A stretch of 48,969 nt of DNA from Gordonia sp. (in: high G+C Gram-positive bacteria) (GTDB taxonomy: Bacteria > Actinomycetota > Actinomycetes > Mycobacteriales > Mycobacteriaceae). A program made the translations under genes and the position numbers. This document shows positions 29,796 to 38,884 of the stretch, in pieces (the stretch's first letter is position 1; each line of letters begins with the position of its first letter). The notes under the pieces are model-generated. The model had not been told where the DNA came from and ran no database searches. It saw only the letters and a program-made list of their open reading frames with translations. The DNA lies in NCBI RefSeq assembly GCF_020438995.1, contig NZ_JAGQTN010000206.1:1-48969 (forward strand), read 5' to 3'.

Positions 29796-29986
29796 CGGTC
29801 AACGAAAACACAGACCGGCCCCGCTCGCCCGTCGAGCGGACCGCATCTTTCCGTCGGGTATTCACTCGAACGGACGACGCCGTGTCGCCTCGGGATGTGA
29901 TTCGACTCACTACAGTTGGTGTGCGGTCTACTGAATAGGTGGGCCCGACGTCTCGACCGGACCCGTGGACGAGGAGAACCGTGCCG

Positions 29987-31327
29987 ATGCATGATCGTCA
30001 GACCCTTATCGGCCGGCCACCCACCGCTGGGCTACGGCGGCGGCGTGCATCGCGTCGGACACACGCCGTGGCTCTGGCGTCGACCGCGGTTGTGGCACTT
30101 ACCTGTTCCGTGGCTCCGGCGTCGGCGGCCGACGGCGCGCGGGTGGTCCGGGAACTGACGACGGCGGGCGTCGTCACCGATGCCACCAACCCCGGCAACA
30201 GGCTCGGGCCCCGCGCCGACGGCATCGTCATGGTGGTTACCCCCGGCACCGACGACGGCACGCTCGATGACCGCATCAAACGTACTGTGGGACAACGCAC
30301 CACGCTGATCGTGGCGTATCCGGAGTCGTTGTGGCCGTTCGTCGGTGGCAAATCGTCGCCGGTGCCGCCTCTTGCCGACACCTACGACGCGTCCAAACAC
30401 GTGGCCGTCGACAGAAACCTCACGGTGATGCGCCGACTCGGCAAGACGGGCACACACGTGGTCTACACCGGATACTCCCAGGGTGCCGACGCCCTCGGCA
30501 ATGCGACGGAGAAGGCACTGGCCCAAGGCATCGACCTCGACGACGCGAAGATCGTCCTCGTCGCCGACACCCGCAGCCCGTGGGGGATCAAGGTGGTCGC
30601 GAATACTATCGCGGGTGTGCCCGAGGTGGTCAGGGCGTTCGGCATCACTCCGGACGGCGCCCGCGATCCGGCACGGTCATCGGGCGCCGATGTCACCTCG
30701 GCGATCATCGTCGGTGATCCGGCGTCGGACTTCCAATGGCAGCCGCGGCGCCCGCTGGAATCGATCCTGGTCAACGGGGCGGGCTTTCTGGCGATCCACA
30801 CCGGCTGGGGTGCACAGACTTACGGCAATCTCGACGCACTGGGCACGCCGACGGAACTGCGCAGCGTCGACGGCACGACCCGCTACCGGGTGTACGACGC
30901 CCGGCACCCGCTCGCGTTGCTGCGCCAGATGGTCCATGACCGGACCGGACTGCCTTACACGCGAGCCGATCTCAAGCGCTGGGATGCCGAGGGGGAGCGA
31001 TTCTTTGCCACCGAGGCTCCGTCGGTGGACAATTCCGCCGTCCCGGTGGCCGAGGTAAGAATGAACGAGACGAGCGTGAGCGGTCCGGCTCCGAAACAGG
31101 TTGCGGCGGAGCAGAAGACCGGGAAGGGGCAGAAGACCGGGAGGGTCGCCGCAGCGCCCCCGGTGGGCGCCGATTCGGGAAGTACCTCCGGCGCAACGAA
31201 ACAGCCGCGGACCGCGACGGTGCGCGGTCCGCGGCTGCCCACCGATCCCGGTCAGATGTTCAGATCCGTGACCGTCACAGCGGAAAACCTTCTTCCAAGA
31301 GGTCTATTGCCTCGAGCAGGGAGGTGA
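29987..31327 (+). CDS. Secreted PE-PPE-domain serine hydrolase
   Basis: This 446-residue exported protein has an Arg-rich N-terminus (RRRRASRRTHA) followed by a hydrophobic core and an ASA-type cleavage site near residue 45; a Tat signal is possible. The body is an alpha/beta hydrolase of the PE-PPE domain type known from mycobacterial cutinase-like esterases, with the nucleophile motif GYSQGA. After about residue 355 a low-complexity Lys/Gln/Ala/Gly linker leads to the C-terminus. GAGGAG at 29971 serves either the GTG at 29981 or the ATG at 29987; spacing favours the ATG. Its last 53 bp overlap the 3' end of the convergent TetR gene. Expected location is envelope or medium; substrate unknown. 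Confidence 0.82.
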   Translation: MHDRQTLIGRPPTAGLRRRRASRRTHAVALASTAVVALTCSVAPASAADGARVVRELTTAGVVTDATNPGNRLGPRADGIVMVVTPGTDDGTLDDRIKRTVGQRTTLIVAYPESLWPFVGGKSSPVPPLADTYDASKHVAVDRNLTVMRRLGKTGTHVVYTGYSQGADALGNATEKALAQGIDLDDAKIVLVADTRSPWGIKVVANTIAGVPEVVRAFGITPDGARDPARSSGADVTSAIIVGDPASDFQWQPRRPLESILVNGAGFLAIHTGWGAQTYGNLDALGTPTELRSVDGTTRYRVYDARHPLALLRQMVHDRTGLPYTRADLKRWDAEGERFFATEAPSVDNSAVPVAEVRMNETSVSGPAPKQVAAEQKTGKGQKTGRVAAAPPVGADSGSTSGATKQPRTATVRGPRLPTDPGQMFRSVTVTAENLLPRGLLPRAGR

Positions 31328-31946
31328 GGGCGGCGTCGTCGGGGATGAAGGTCAGTTCGTTGGCGATGTGGAACATCACCCCGCCCACGGCGGCGGCGAA
31401 CACCCGCAGCCGCGGATTGTCGCGGTCGACCCCGAGGTAGTCGGCCATCACGTCGATGCCGTCGTAGATGGCGCGGTCGGATTCGAGTTGGTGGGACACC
31501 CGCAGCGCCGGTTCGGTGTGGATCAGCCGCAGGCGTTCGGGATTCGACGCCCACGGGTCGCCGCTGGCCGCGGTGAACAGCCCGCGGACCAGCTCCCGGA
31601 CGAAACCGAAATGGTTCAGTCCCGGGGGCACGCCGGCGATCACCTGTGCGCGCACGTCGTCGAGGTCGTCGCTGAGGACCACCTGCTCCTTGGAGGAGAA
31701 ATACCGGAAGAACGTGGTGTGCGACACCTCGGCCTCACGGGCGATCTGCTCCACGGTGGTGCCCGCGTACCCCTGCTTCTCGAACAGCCGCATCGCCGCG
31801 TCGCGAATCGCGTTGCGGGTGCGGATCTTGTGTTTTTCGCGTAACCCGACGGGCCGCCCGATCCTGCATTCGGGGCCGTCGGTGACCGCCGTACCGTTTC
31901 CGGAGCGGCGGTCACCGTCAGGTTCGCGTCGTGGTGACGCTGCCAT
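31275..31946 (-). CDS. TetR-family regulator of the MMPL operon
   Basis: This 223-residue protein has a TetR helix-turn-helix near residues 45-75 (TTVEQIAREAEVSHTTFFRYFSSKEQVV) and a helical ligand domain. The ATG at 31946 lies four bases after the MMPL stop, so the pair is an operon, and self-regulation at the MMPL promoter is likely. An N-terminal Arg-rich extension of about 30 residues precedes the DNA-binding domain; a later start is possible but no good codon is seen. Confidence 0.88.
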   Translation of the reverse strand: MAASPRREPDGDRRSGNGTAVTDGPECRIGRPVGLREKHKIRTRNAIRDAAMRLFEKQGYAGTTVEQIAREAEVSHTTFFRYFSSKEQVVLSDDLDDVRAQVIAGVPPGLNHFGFVRELVRGLFTAASGDPWASNPERLRLIHTEPALRVSHQLESDRAIYDGIDVMADYLGVDRDNPRLRVFAAAVGGVMFHIANELTFIPDDAALTSLLEAIDLLEEGFPL

Positions 31947-31950
31947 CGGA

Positions 31951-34185
31951 CTACGCGGGAGCTCCGGCCTTCTCCAGTGACGCGCCGCCACCGGGGAGGT
32001 CCTCCAGGCCGTTGTTGCGCACTGCGCCGCCCTCGATGTCGAAGTCGAGGACCAGCTTGTCCAGCCACTTGGGCAGACCCCAGGCGCGATCGCCCAGCAG
32101 TGCGATCACCGCGGGCACCACCGTCATGCGGATGATGATGGCGTCGAAGAAGACCGCGATGGCCATCGCGAAGCCGAGCATCTTGGAGGTGGTGTCGGGG
32201 GCCAGCATGAACGAGGCGAACACGCAGATCATGATGATCGCGGCCGAGGACACCACGCGTGCGCCGTGCCGGTAGCCGGCGAGGATCGCCTCCTTGGCGG
32301 TCATGCCGTGGATGTATTCCTCGCGGACCCGCGTCAGCATGAACACCTGATAGTCCATGGCCAGGCCGAACACCACGCCTATCAGGAAGATCGGCAGGAA
32401 CGACAGCAGCGGCATCGTGTTGTCGATCAGGCCGAACATGCCCTCCTGGAAGATCGCCACGGTGGCGCCGAACGCGGCGAGCACCGAGAAGATGAATCCG
32501 ATGGTGCCGATCAGCGGAACCCACAGCGAGCGGAACACGGCGACCATGATCAGGAACGCCAGGCCCACGACGACGATCAGGTACGGGATGAGTGCGTTGT
32601 CGAGCTTGTCGGACATGTCCGACATGATCGCGGTCATGCCGCCGACGTGCATGGTCCCGCCGGCCGCCGAGACCTCGTTCTTGTAGTCGCGGATCTGCTC
32701 CATCAGGTCATGTGTTTCCTGATCGGACGGTCCGCTGTTGGGGATGATCGAAATCAGCGCGGTGTCGGCGCCGACGTTCGGGTTCTTCGGGTCGCTGCCG
32801 TTGCCCATCCAGGTGAGGGTCTTGGCGTTGGCCACGTCGTCGAGCGTCTTGATGTGCGCGACGGCCTTGTCCGCGGCGGCGGTGACGTCACCGCCGGCAT
32901 TGCGGACGGTCACCAGCAGCGGGCCGTTGATGCCCTTGCCGAAGCCTTCGGCCAGCAACTCCAGCGCCTTGTTCTCGTCCTCGCTGTTCATCGTCATGCC
33001 CAGTTCCATCTTGGTCATGGGGATGGCGGCCACGACCAGCACGGCCAGCCCGGCGATGATGAACGGAATGGGTTTGGCCACGACGGCCCGGCCGAACCGC
33101 ATACCGTTGGTGTCGGCGTCCTCGGACTCCTCGGCATGTTTGATCCACGGGATCTTCGGGGTGAACGCGAAGCGTCCGAACGCACCGAGCAGCGCGGGGA
33201 TGAAGGTGATGGCGGCCATGACCGCCAGGCCCACGGCGATACCGGCGCCGAGGCCCATCTGGGTGACGAACGGCAGCCCGATCACCATCAGGGCGACCAC
33301 GGCGATGATCACGGTGAGGCCGGCGAACACCACCGCGGATCCGGCGGTGCCCACCGCGCGTCCCACGGCATCCTCCCTGGATCCGCCTCTGGCGACCTCA
33401 CTTCGGTACCGGGACACGATGAACAGCGCGTAGTCGATGGAGACGGCGATGCCGAGCATGGTGACGATGCCGGTGGCCGACTCGTTGACGTCGAGGAACT
33501 CGGTGCTCAGCGTCAGCAACATGATGGTGATCAGGACTGCGAAGATGCCGGTGATCAGCGGGATGAACGCGGCGACGAGGGCGCCGAAGAACACGATCAT
33601 CACGATGAACGCGACGCCGAAGCCGAGCATCTCGGCGGTGCCGCCTTCGTCCTGAATCGACATCAGCGAGCCGGTGGCCTCCACGTTCAGGCCGCCGACG
33701 CGATGATCTTTGAGGATGTCGACGAACTCGTGCTTGTCGTCGATCTCCAGGTCCATGATGTTGGTGGTCTGTCTGACCTGGATGAGGCCGACCTTGCCGT
33801 CCTCGCTGAGTACCTGCGCGCGCGACTCGGCGGGCACCGACAGCGGGCTGACGATGGTTGCCGCATCCTTGAGTTCGGGGAGCTCTTTGAGGCTCGCGAC
33901 GAGCTTGTCGATCTCGGCGGCGTGCTTGGCGATCCCGTCCGGAGCCTGGACCAGGACGCTGGTCGAGGCCTGCTCCTGATCTTCGGTGGCCACCGGGAAG
34001 TACTTCTGCATTGTGGTCATCGCGTTGCCGGAGTCGGTGCCGGGCAGTTCGAAATCCTTGGAGAACTTCGGCTGCAGTACGCTCACGAGGCTGACGACGA
34101 GGACCATCGCGGCCACCCAGGCGGCGATCACCCACCACTTGTGTCGAAATGAGAACCGGCCTAGCCGGAAGAGTATGGACGCCAT
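31951..34185 (-). CDS. MMPL-family transporter
   Basis: This 744-residue RND-superfamily membrane exporter has two repeats, each with one transmembrane segment, a large extracytoplasmic domain and a five-helix bundle. The family motifs SIDYALFIVSRYRSE (first half) and AMDYQVFMLTRVREE (second half) carry the conserved Asp-Tyr pair that forms the proton path. Length is nearer to ActII-3-like transporters than to the long mycobacterial MmpL lipid exporters (about 950). The ATG at 34185 has GAGGG nine bases upstream; the ATG at 34194 abuts the site. It is co-transcribed with the downstream TetR gene. Likely exports a lipid or toxic hydrophobic compound. Confidence 0.92.
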   Translation of the reverse strand: MASILFRLGRFSFRHKWWVIAAWVAAMVLVVSLVSVLQPKFSKDFELPGTDSGNAMTTMQKYFPVATEDQEQASTSVLVQAPDGIAKHAAEIDKLVASLKELPELKDAATIVSPLSVPAESRAQVLSEDGKVGLIQVRQTTNIMDLEIDDKHEFVDILKDHRVGGLNVEATGSLMSIQDEGGTAEMLGFGVAFIVMIVFFGALVAAFIPLITGIFAVLITIMLLTLSTEFLDVNESATGIVTMLGIAVSIDYALFIVSRYRSEVARGGSREDAVGRAVGTAGSAVVFAGLTVIIAVVALMVIGLPFVTQMGLGAGIAVGLAVMAAITFIPALLGAFGRFAFTPKIPWIKHAEESEDADTNGMRFGRAVVAKPIPFIIAGLAVLVVAAIPMTKMELGMTMNSEDENKALELLAEGFGKGINGPLLVTVRNAGGDVTAAADKAVAHIKTLDDVANAKTLTWMGNGSDPKNPNVGADTALISIIPNSGPSDQETHDLMEQIRDYKNEVSAAGGTMHVGGMTAIMSDMSDKLDNALIPYLIVVVGLAFLIMVAVFRSLWVPLIGTIGFIFSVLAAFGATVAIFQEGMFGLIDNTMPLLSFLPIFLIGVVFGLAMDYQVFMLTRVREEYIHGMTAKEAILAGYRHGARVVSSAAIIMICVFASFMLAPDTTSKMLGFAMAIAVFFDAIIIRMTVVPAVIALLGDRAWGLPKWLDKLVLDFDIEGGAVRNNGLEDLPGGGASLEKAGAPA

Positions 34186-34547
34186 GGTCTCCATCCCTCG
34201 AACTGGATTGGCAAGATGTGGCAGTCAATCAAAAGTGGAACTGACTACCAGTTTGGTCTACCCCTCGGCGCCGGTCATCGCAACCCTGGCGGCCGCGAGT
34301 GTGACGCAACTCGCCGCAGCGTGTCGGTGTGATGAACGCTAGGGCATAAGGTCCCTTCGGTGGTGCCTAATTTCCGGGGACTGTTCGAGTATGCGGGTCG
34401 ACGGGCATTCGGCGCATCCCTCAACACCCTGAAATCACCCCCGGTTGTGTCCCTGAGTCAGGGATGGGTGGGGGCTTCCGGTCGTGTTCGTGATTCGGGC
34501 GCGGTCCATAATGTCGTGACAATCGCGGCGTGATGGAAGGGCATCGT
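34186..34547. promoter_or_regulatory. Divergent gap with operator-like dyad
   Basis: This 362-bp gap separates the MMPL gene from the Gfo/Idh/MocA gene. Near the MMPL start, ACTACCA-GTT-TGGTCTA (about 34245-34260) is a dyad with a 4-bp perfect core, overlapping AACTG...CAGTT. It is a candidate site for the operon's TetR. I see no gene, RNA or repeat in the remaining 34265-34530. Confidence 0.4.
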
Positions 34548-35549
34548 ATGGGAGTGCGGATCGGTGTTGTGGGCCTCGGCCGGATCGGCGCATTCCACGT
34601 CGACACGTTGGCCTCGTCCGACGCGGTCGACCGGGTGTTGGTCACCGATGTGGTGCCGGAGGCGATCGAGTCGGTCACCGGCCGGTACTGCCAGGCGCAA
34701 GGCTGCGCGGACGTCGACGCCGTGCTCGCCGCGGGTGTCGACGGGCTGGTGATCGCCTCGGCGACCGCCACTCGCGCGGGATTCATCGAGAAGTCCGTGG
34801 CCGCCGGTGTGCCGGTCTTCTGCGAGAAACCGATCGCGATGTCGTCGACGGAGACGGCCGGCGTCGTTGCCCGGTGCGCGGGCTCCGGCGTGCCGGTCGT
34901 GATCGGCTGTAGCCGACGATCGGATCCGGCTGTCTCCGCGGTGTGCGACGCGGTCGCCTCGGGTGCACTCGGGTTCATCACCACCGCTCGGTCGGTGACG
35001 CTCGATCCGGTGCCGCCGCCGATGTCGTACATCGCCCGGTCCGGTGGGATCTTCCGCGACCTCGCCGTGCACGATTTCGATACCCTGCGCTGGGTGGTCG
35101 GGCAGGACGTGGTGGAGGTGTACGCCACCGGCGCCAACCTGGGCGACCCCGAGTTCACCGCGTATGACGACATCGACTCGGCCACAGCGATTCTCACGTT
35201 CGACTCCGGTGCGATGGGGGTGGTGTCCGTGGGCCGCTACAACGGCCGCGGCCATGACCGCCGCCTCGAAGTCCACGGCAGCGCCGATTCCATTGTGGCG
35301 GGCTGGGATCCGGAGCGCACATCGCCCGATGGCACCCCGCACGGATCGGTCCCGGACCGGCTCGCCGAAGCCCGCCGCCGAGAGCTCCACGCATTCTGCG
35401 CGATGGTGGCCGGCGCGTCGTCGACGTCGCTGTGCACCCTGGACGAGGCGCTCGAGACGGCCCTCATCGCCGACGCCGCGACAACATCCATGCACGAAAA
35501 GCGACCGGTCCGCATCGACGAAATAGCCGAAATACCCTCCTCAGATTGA
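34548..35549 (+). CDS. Gfo/Idh/MocA-family oxidoreductase, inositol dehydrogenase-like
   Basis: This 333-residue NAD(P)-dependent sugar or polyol dehydrogenase has an N-terminal Rossmann motif (GVVGLGRIGAFH), the EKP signature (FCEKPIA) and the catalytic-domain block GGIFRDLAVHDFDTLRW with the Asp/His pair. It resembles IolG-type inositol 2-dehydrogenases, but no iol genes are beside it. The ATG at 34548 has GGAAGGG upstream; earlier in-frame starts at 34530 and 34533 lack a site. A strong palindromic element follows the stop. Confidence 0.85.
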   Translation: MGVRIGVVGLGRIGAFHVDTLASSDAVDRVLVTDVVPEAIESVTGRYCQAQGCADVDAVLAAGVDGLVIASATATRAGFIEKSVAAGVPVFCEKPIAMSSTETAGVVARCAGSGVPVVIGCSRRSDPAVSAVCDAVASGALGFITTARSVTLDPVPPPMSYIARSGGIFRDLAVHDFDTLRWVVGQDVVEVYATGANLGDPEFTAYDDIDSATAILTFDSGAMGVVSVGRYNGRGHDRRLEVHGSADSIVAGWDPERTSPDGTPHGSVPDRLAEARRRELHAFCAMVAGASSTSLCTLDEALETALIADAATTSMHEKRPVRIDEIAEIPSSD

Positions 35550-35554
35550 CCTTT

Positions 35555-35661
35555 CGCTGGTTGAGGTGTGAGGAGCGTAAGCGGCGAGCCTCGAAACCCG
35601 GTGAGAGAACCTTGTCGTCTCACCTGGTTTCGAGGCTCGCAGGCTCACACCTCAACCAGCG
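35555..35661. repeat. Long inverted-repeat element (family B) in convergent gap
   Basis: CGCTGGTTGAGGTGTGAG at the left end is exactly complementary to the right end. An inner stem with GCGAGCCTCGAAACC pairs with one mismatch, around an 11-base loop. The sequence differs from the family A elements, but the setting is the same: between the dehydrogenase and the convergent glycosyltransferase. Bidirectional terminator or REP-like mobile palindrome. Confidence 0.9.
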
Positions 35662-35674
35662 GGGGTGCTGCCCG

Positions 35675-37726
35675 TCAGGTCAGCTTGTAGACCGTGGTCC
35701 CGCCGACCGTCGTCGCGGTGAAGTTCTCCGCGACCCATGCGGAGATCTCCGAGTTGCCGCCGGGGCCGCCACCGCTGCCGCCGACGTAGTAACCGATCTT
35801 GCCGGCCGCCACATAGGCCTTGAACTGATCGAGGGTCGGGGCGGGGTCGCCGCTCCAGCCGCCGATCGCCATCACCGAGGTGCCGGTGGCCAATTCGATA
35901 CCGGCCGCGGACTGCGAGCCGTTGGTGGCCGCCGACCAGGTGGTGCCGGCCGACTTCAGCAGCGCCACCAGTTCGGTGTTCGACGAGATGTCCTCGCCGC
36001 CGGGGCCGCCGCCCTGGCCACCCTGACGAGCGTTCGACGATCCGGCCTGTCCGTCGGTGCCGTTCCGGCCATTGGTGCTCTGACCTGCCGAGTTCTGACC
36101 GTTCGCAGTCTGACCGCCGGCGTTCTGGCCCGTCGTATTCTGGCCGCCGTTCCCGCCGGGACCTCCGCCACCGGGACCGCCCATGCCGCCGCCGCTGATC
36201 GACGTGCTGACCGCGCTCGGGATCGAACCGCCGTGCGTCTCGGACGCGGTGGCGATGGAGAAGGCCGCGGTGCCACCGAATCCGGCGAGCGAACCGGCGA
36301 TGAGTGCCGAGGCGACCAGCTTCTTCATACCCAGGGTGCTGCCGATCAGCAGTCCCGCGACCGAGGCCAGTGCGACCAATCCGATTGCCCAGCGGCACCA
36401 TTCGGGACCCCAGCTGTTGCGGTCGAGCAGGACGATCGACCACCAGGCGGCCAGCCCGATCATCGCGGCCATCATCAGGCGTCCGTCCCAGTGCTCACGA
36501 CGCCGCCAGGCCAGCACGGCGCCGATGCCCACCAGGGCGCCGATCGCCGGTGCCGGGGCCACCGTGTAGTACGGGTGGATGGTGCCGCTCATGAACGAGA
36601 ACACCAGTGCGGTCACCAGAAGCCAACCACCCCAAGCAAATACCGCACCACCCTCGACGCGGTTCATACGTCCGGTGAACGTGCTCAGCTGGTTGATGCT
36701 GCGCACACCGACATAGGCGGCGAACACCAGTACCAGCAGCGCCACCGGCAGCAGCCAGGAGATCTCGTTACCCATCTCGGAGCTGAACAACCGGCTCAGT
36801 CCGGTGGAGCCGCCGAACGACCCGCCGGCCTGGCCACCGCCACCACCCGGACCGCCCCCATTGCCGCCGCTGATACGGCCGATGCCGTTATAGCCGAGCA
36901 CCAGGTCCATGAAGGTGTTGTCGGTGGAACCGCCGATATAGGGCCGCGAGGATGCGGGGGTCAGGATGGTGGCCACCACGAACCACCCCGCGCTGACGAT
37001 CAGCGCGACGGTCGCGCCGATCAGGTGCAGTATCCGTTTGGTCCAGCTGTTGTTCGCGAACACGAGATACGCCAGGCCGAAGGCGGGCAGTACCAGCAGC
37101 CCCTGCATCATCTTGGTGAGGAACGCGAACCCGAGTGCCACACCCACCAGTGCCAGCCAGCGGCCGGAATTGGTGGCGATCGCCCGTACCAGGGCGTACC
37201 CGGCGGCGGTCATCAGCAACACCAGCAGCGCATCGGGATTGTTGAACCGGAACATCAGCGCGGCGGCCGGGGTGAACGCGAGCACGGCGCCCGCGATCAG
37301 CCCGGCGACAGTGCCCTGTTTCGGGTCACTGAATGTGCGCCGCATCGTCGCATACAGCAGGCCGACGGCGGCCACTCCCATCAGAGCCTGCGGAGCCAGT
37401 GCGGCCCAACTGTTCACGCCGAAGATCCGCATCGACAATCCCGTAACCCACAGCGCGGCAGGAGGTTTGTCGACGGTGATGAAGTTGGCGGCGTCGAGCG
37501 AGCCGAAGAACCAGGCCCGCCAGCTCTGCGAACCCGCTTGTGCCGCAGCCGCATAGAAGGTGTTGGCGTAGCCGCTGGCGCTCAGATTCCACAGATAGAG
37601 CACCGCGGTCGTCGCCAGGAGTCCGCTCAGCGCCCATTTGCTCCACCACAGCGGGCGCCGACGCGACACCGCGGGTGGTGGCGCCGGCGTCACCTCCGGT
37701 GCGGCCCGGTCGAGTACTGCTGTCAT
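35675..37726 (-). CDS. GT39/ArnT-like membrane glycosyltransferase
   Basis: This 683-residue protein has about twelve hydrophobic segments and the dolichyl-phosphate-mannose/ArnT-type arrangement. The early loop YANTFYAAAAQAGSQSW and FITVDKPPAALW hold candidate catalytic acidic residues. Two Gly-rich stretches are notable: one near residue 290 and a long Gly/Gln/Asn-rich one near residues 510-580. A soluble C-terminal domain (about 585-683) ends TTVGGTTVYKLT. Such proteins transfer sugars from polyprenyl phosphates to envelope acceptors; the acceptor here is unknown. The ATG at 37726 has AAGGAGA upstream. Confidence 0.88.
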   Translation of the reverse strand: MTAVLDRAAPEVTPAPPPAVSRRRPLWWSKWALSGLLATTAVLYLWNLSASGYANTFYAAAAQAGSQSWRAWFFGSLDAANFITVDKPPAALWVTGLSMRIFGVNSWAALAPQALMGVAAVGLLYATMRRTFSDPKQGTVAGLIAGAVLAFTPAAALMFRFNNPDALLVLLMTAAGYALVRAIATNSGRWLALVGVALGFAFLTKMMQGLLVLPAFGLAYLVFANNSWTKRILHLIGATVALIVSAGWFVVATILTPASSRPYIGGSTDNTFMDLVLGYNGIGRISGGNGGGPGGGGGQAGGSFGGSTGLSRLFSSEMGNEISWLLPVALLVLVFAAYVGVRSINQLSTFTGRMNRVEGGAVFAWGGWLLVTALVFSFMSGTIHPYYTVAPAPAIGALVGIGAVLAWRRREHWDGRLMMAAMIGLAAWWSIVLLDRNSWGPEWCRWAIGLVALASVAGLLIGSTLGMKKLVASALIAGSLAGFGGTAAFSIATASETHGGSIPSAVSTSISGGGMGGPGGGGPGGNGGQNTTGQNAGGQTANGQNSAGQSTNGRNGTDGQAGSSNARQGGQGGGPGGEDISSNTELVALLKSAGTTWSAATNGSQSAAGIELATGTSVMAIGGWSGDPAPTLDQFKAYVAAGKIGYYVGGSGGGPGGNSEISAWVAENFTATTVGGTTVYKLT

Positions 37727-37855
37727 GTCTGCATCTCCTTTTCTGGTCGATAACCAGAATGCGACCCGTCCCTCCGGCAGGACTGGATGGACGCTGGGAG
37801 AAGCCTGTGAGCGCTCGGGCGTTGGTGATCGGCGTACACACTATGCTCGGAGGGT

Positions 37856-38014
37856 ATGAGCTTTCATGCGTTCGACAAGAGTGAGCAGCTGCGTGTGCTC
37901 ACCACCGGTGAGACCGGTCAGCTCCTCGGTTACCTTCCGTCCGGCAAGCTGAGTATCCAGCTCACCTCCGGCGGCATCGTCATCGTCGACGAGGAGAACG
38001 TCGAGAAGGTGTAG
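37856..38014 (+). CDS. 52-residue small protein
   Basis: A short ORF, MSFHAFDKSEQLRVLTTGETG... ending ENVEKV, stands alone with normal codon bias. The predicted beta-strand pattern (LLGYLPSGKLSIQL, GGIVIVDEE) suggests a small beta-barrel-like fold. TATGCT eight bases before the ATG fits a leaderless or near-leaderless promoter; GGAGGG also lies just upstream but very close. It is divergent from the glycosyltransferase and converges on the zinc-ribbon gene with a four-base gap. Function unknown. Confidence 0.55.
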   Translation: MSFHAFDKSEQLRVLTTGETGQLLGYLPSGKLSIQLTSGGIVIVDEENVEKV

Positions 38015-38018
38015 ATGC

Positions 38019-38660
38019 TCAGGTGAGCGATTGCCCGCACTGCTGACAATAGATCGCGCCGATCGGGTTGCCGTGCGAGCAGCCCCGGCAGGTCGCCTGC
38101 TGGGCGAGCGACGAGCCGCACGACGTACAGAACCTGCCGCCCGATGCGTGGGTGCCGCACGACGGGCAACGGGTCGAGGATTGCTGCCCGAGGTCGACGC
38201 CGCCGATGAGGTTGACGTTGCGCAGTCCTTCACGCATCTGATCGCGCCGGGCGTCCGCCTGTAGCTGCGCCAACTCGTGCGCCTGATTGGGGGAGCAACG
38301 CACGCACTGGCCGACGGGATCGTTCCAGCAGCCCTCGTCGCACACCCAGTCGCCGCAGCCACGGCACTGGTGGAAATGCGGTGATACCTCGGCGACGGCC
38401 TTCGCGAGCGCCTTGTCCTTGGCCTCGGAATTGGTGCTGCGGTCGAGAAATCTGTCGGCGGCCGAGGTCACCCGGTACATCGCCCCGTAGCCGACCAGTC
38501 GACCCAGACCCTGGACGAACTTTTGCCCGGTGGCAGCCATATCCCGCTGGAAACCGGACCGGAAGCCGTTACCGCAGCGCTCGCAACGGAACTCGAACTG
38601 GTAGCCGTCGTTGTTCGACAGATCGCTGTAATTGCCGGTGAACGGGATTCTGATGGACAC
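38019..38660 (-). CDS. Multi zinc-ribbon protein
   Basis: This 213-residue cytosolic protein is rich in paired cysteines: CERCG near residue 26, CRGCG, CDEGC and CVRC in the middle, then CPSCG, CTSCG, CRGC and CQQCG at the C-terminus. That is enough for about four zinc ribbons. The region between the ribbons is helical and Gln/Arg-rich. The GTG at 38660 is chosen because AGG precedes it and the sequence upstream lacks a site. The family resembles phage-shock-type and double-zinc-ribbon proteins of unknown role. The 224 bp upstream hold no gene I can support. Confidence 0.7.
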   Translation of the reverse strand: MSIRIPFTGNYSDLSNNDGYQFEFRCERCGNGFRSGFQRDMAATGQKFVQGLGRLVGYGAMYRVTSAADRFLDRSTNSEAKDKALAKAVAEVSPHFHQCRGCGDWVCDEGCWNDPVGQCVRCSPNQAHELAQLQADARRDQMREGLRNVNLIGGVDLGQQSSTRCPSCGTHASGGRFCTSCGSSLAQQATCRGCSHGNPIGAIYCQQCGQSLT

Positions 38661-38884
38661 GGTTGACCTCACGGGACGGTGGGACGGGCCGCACAGGCGG
38701 ATGCTGCTTGAGCGTACCGCCCGGATCGCCGATCCGGCGTCGACGCCGGTGACTGTCGGTCGATCGGGAGACACCGCGGCCAAGGGTCGGCTCGGACGGA
38801 ACCGACGGTCACAGTGGTCAGGTAGAGGGTTCGGGCACTCTGGGCGTCGAGCCACGTCTTCACTCGCGGATCGGGGGGTCCTGC

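Noticed and set aside
32266-34152. 628-codon open frame on the plus strand
   Set aside because: Antisense to MMPL; His/Asp/Gly-rich with no recognisable fold. The MMPL frame has full family motifs.
35432-37753. 773-codon open frame on the plus strand
   Set aside because: It is antisense to the GT39 glycosyltransferase, lacks domain signatures and is rich in Arg/Gln/Gly, typical of a shadow frame in high-GC DNA.
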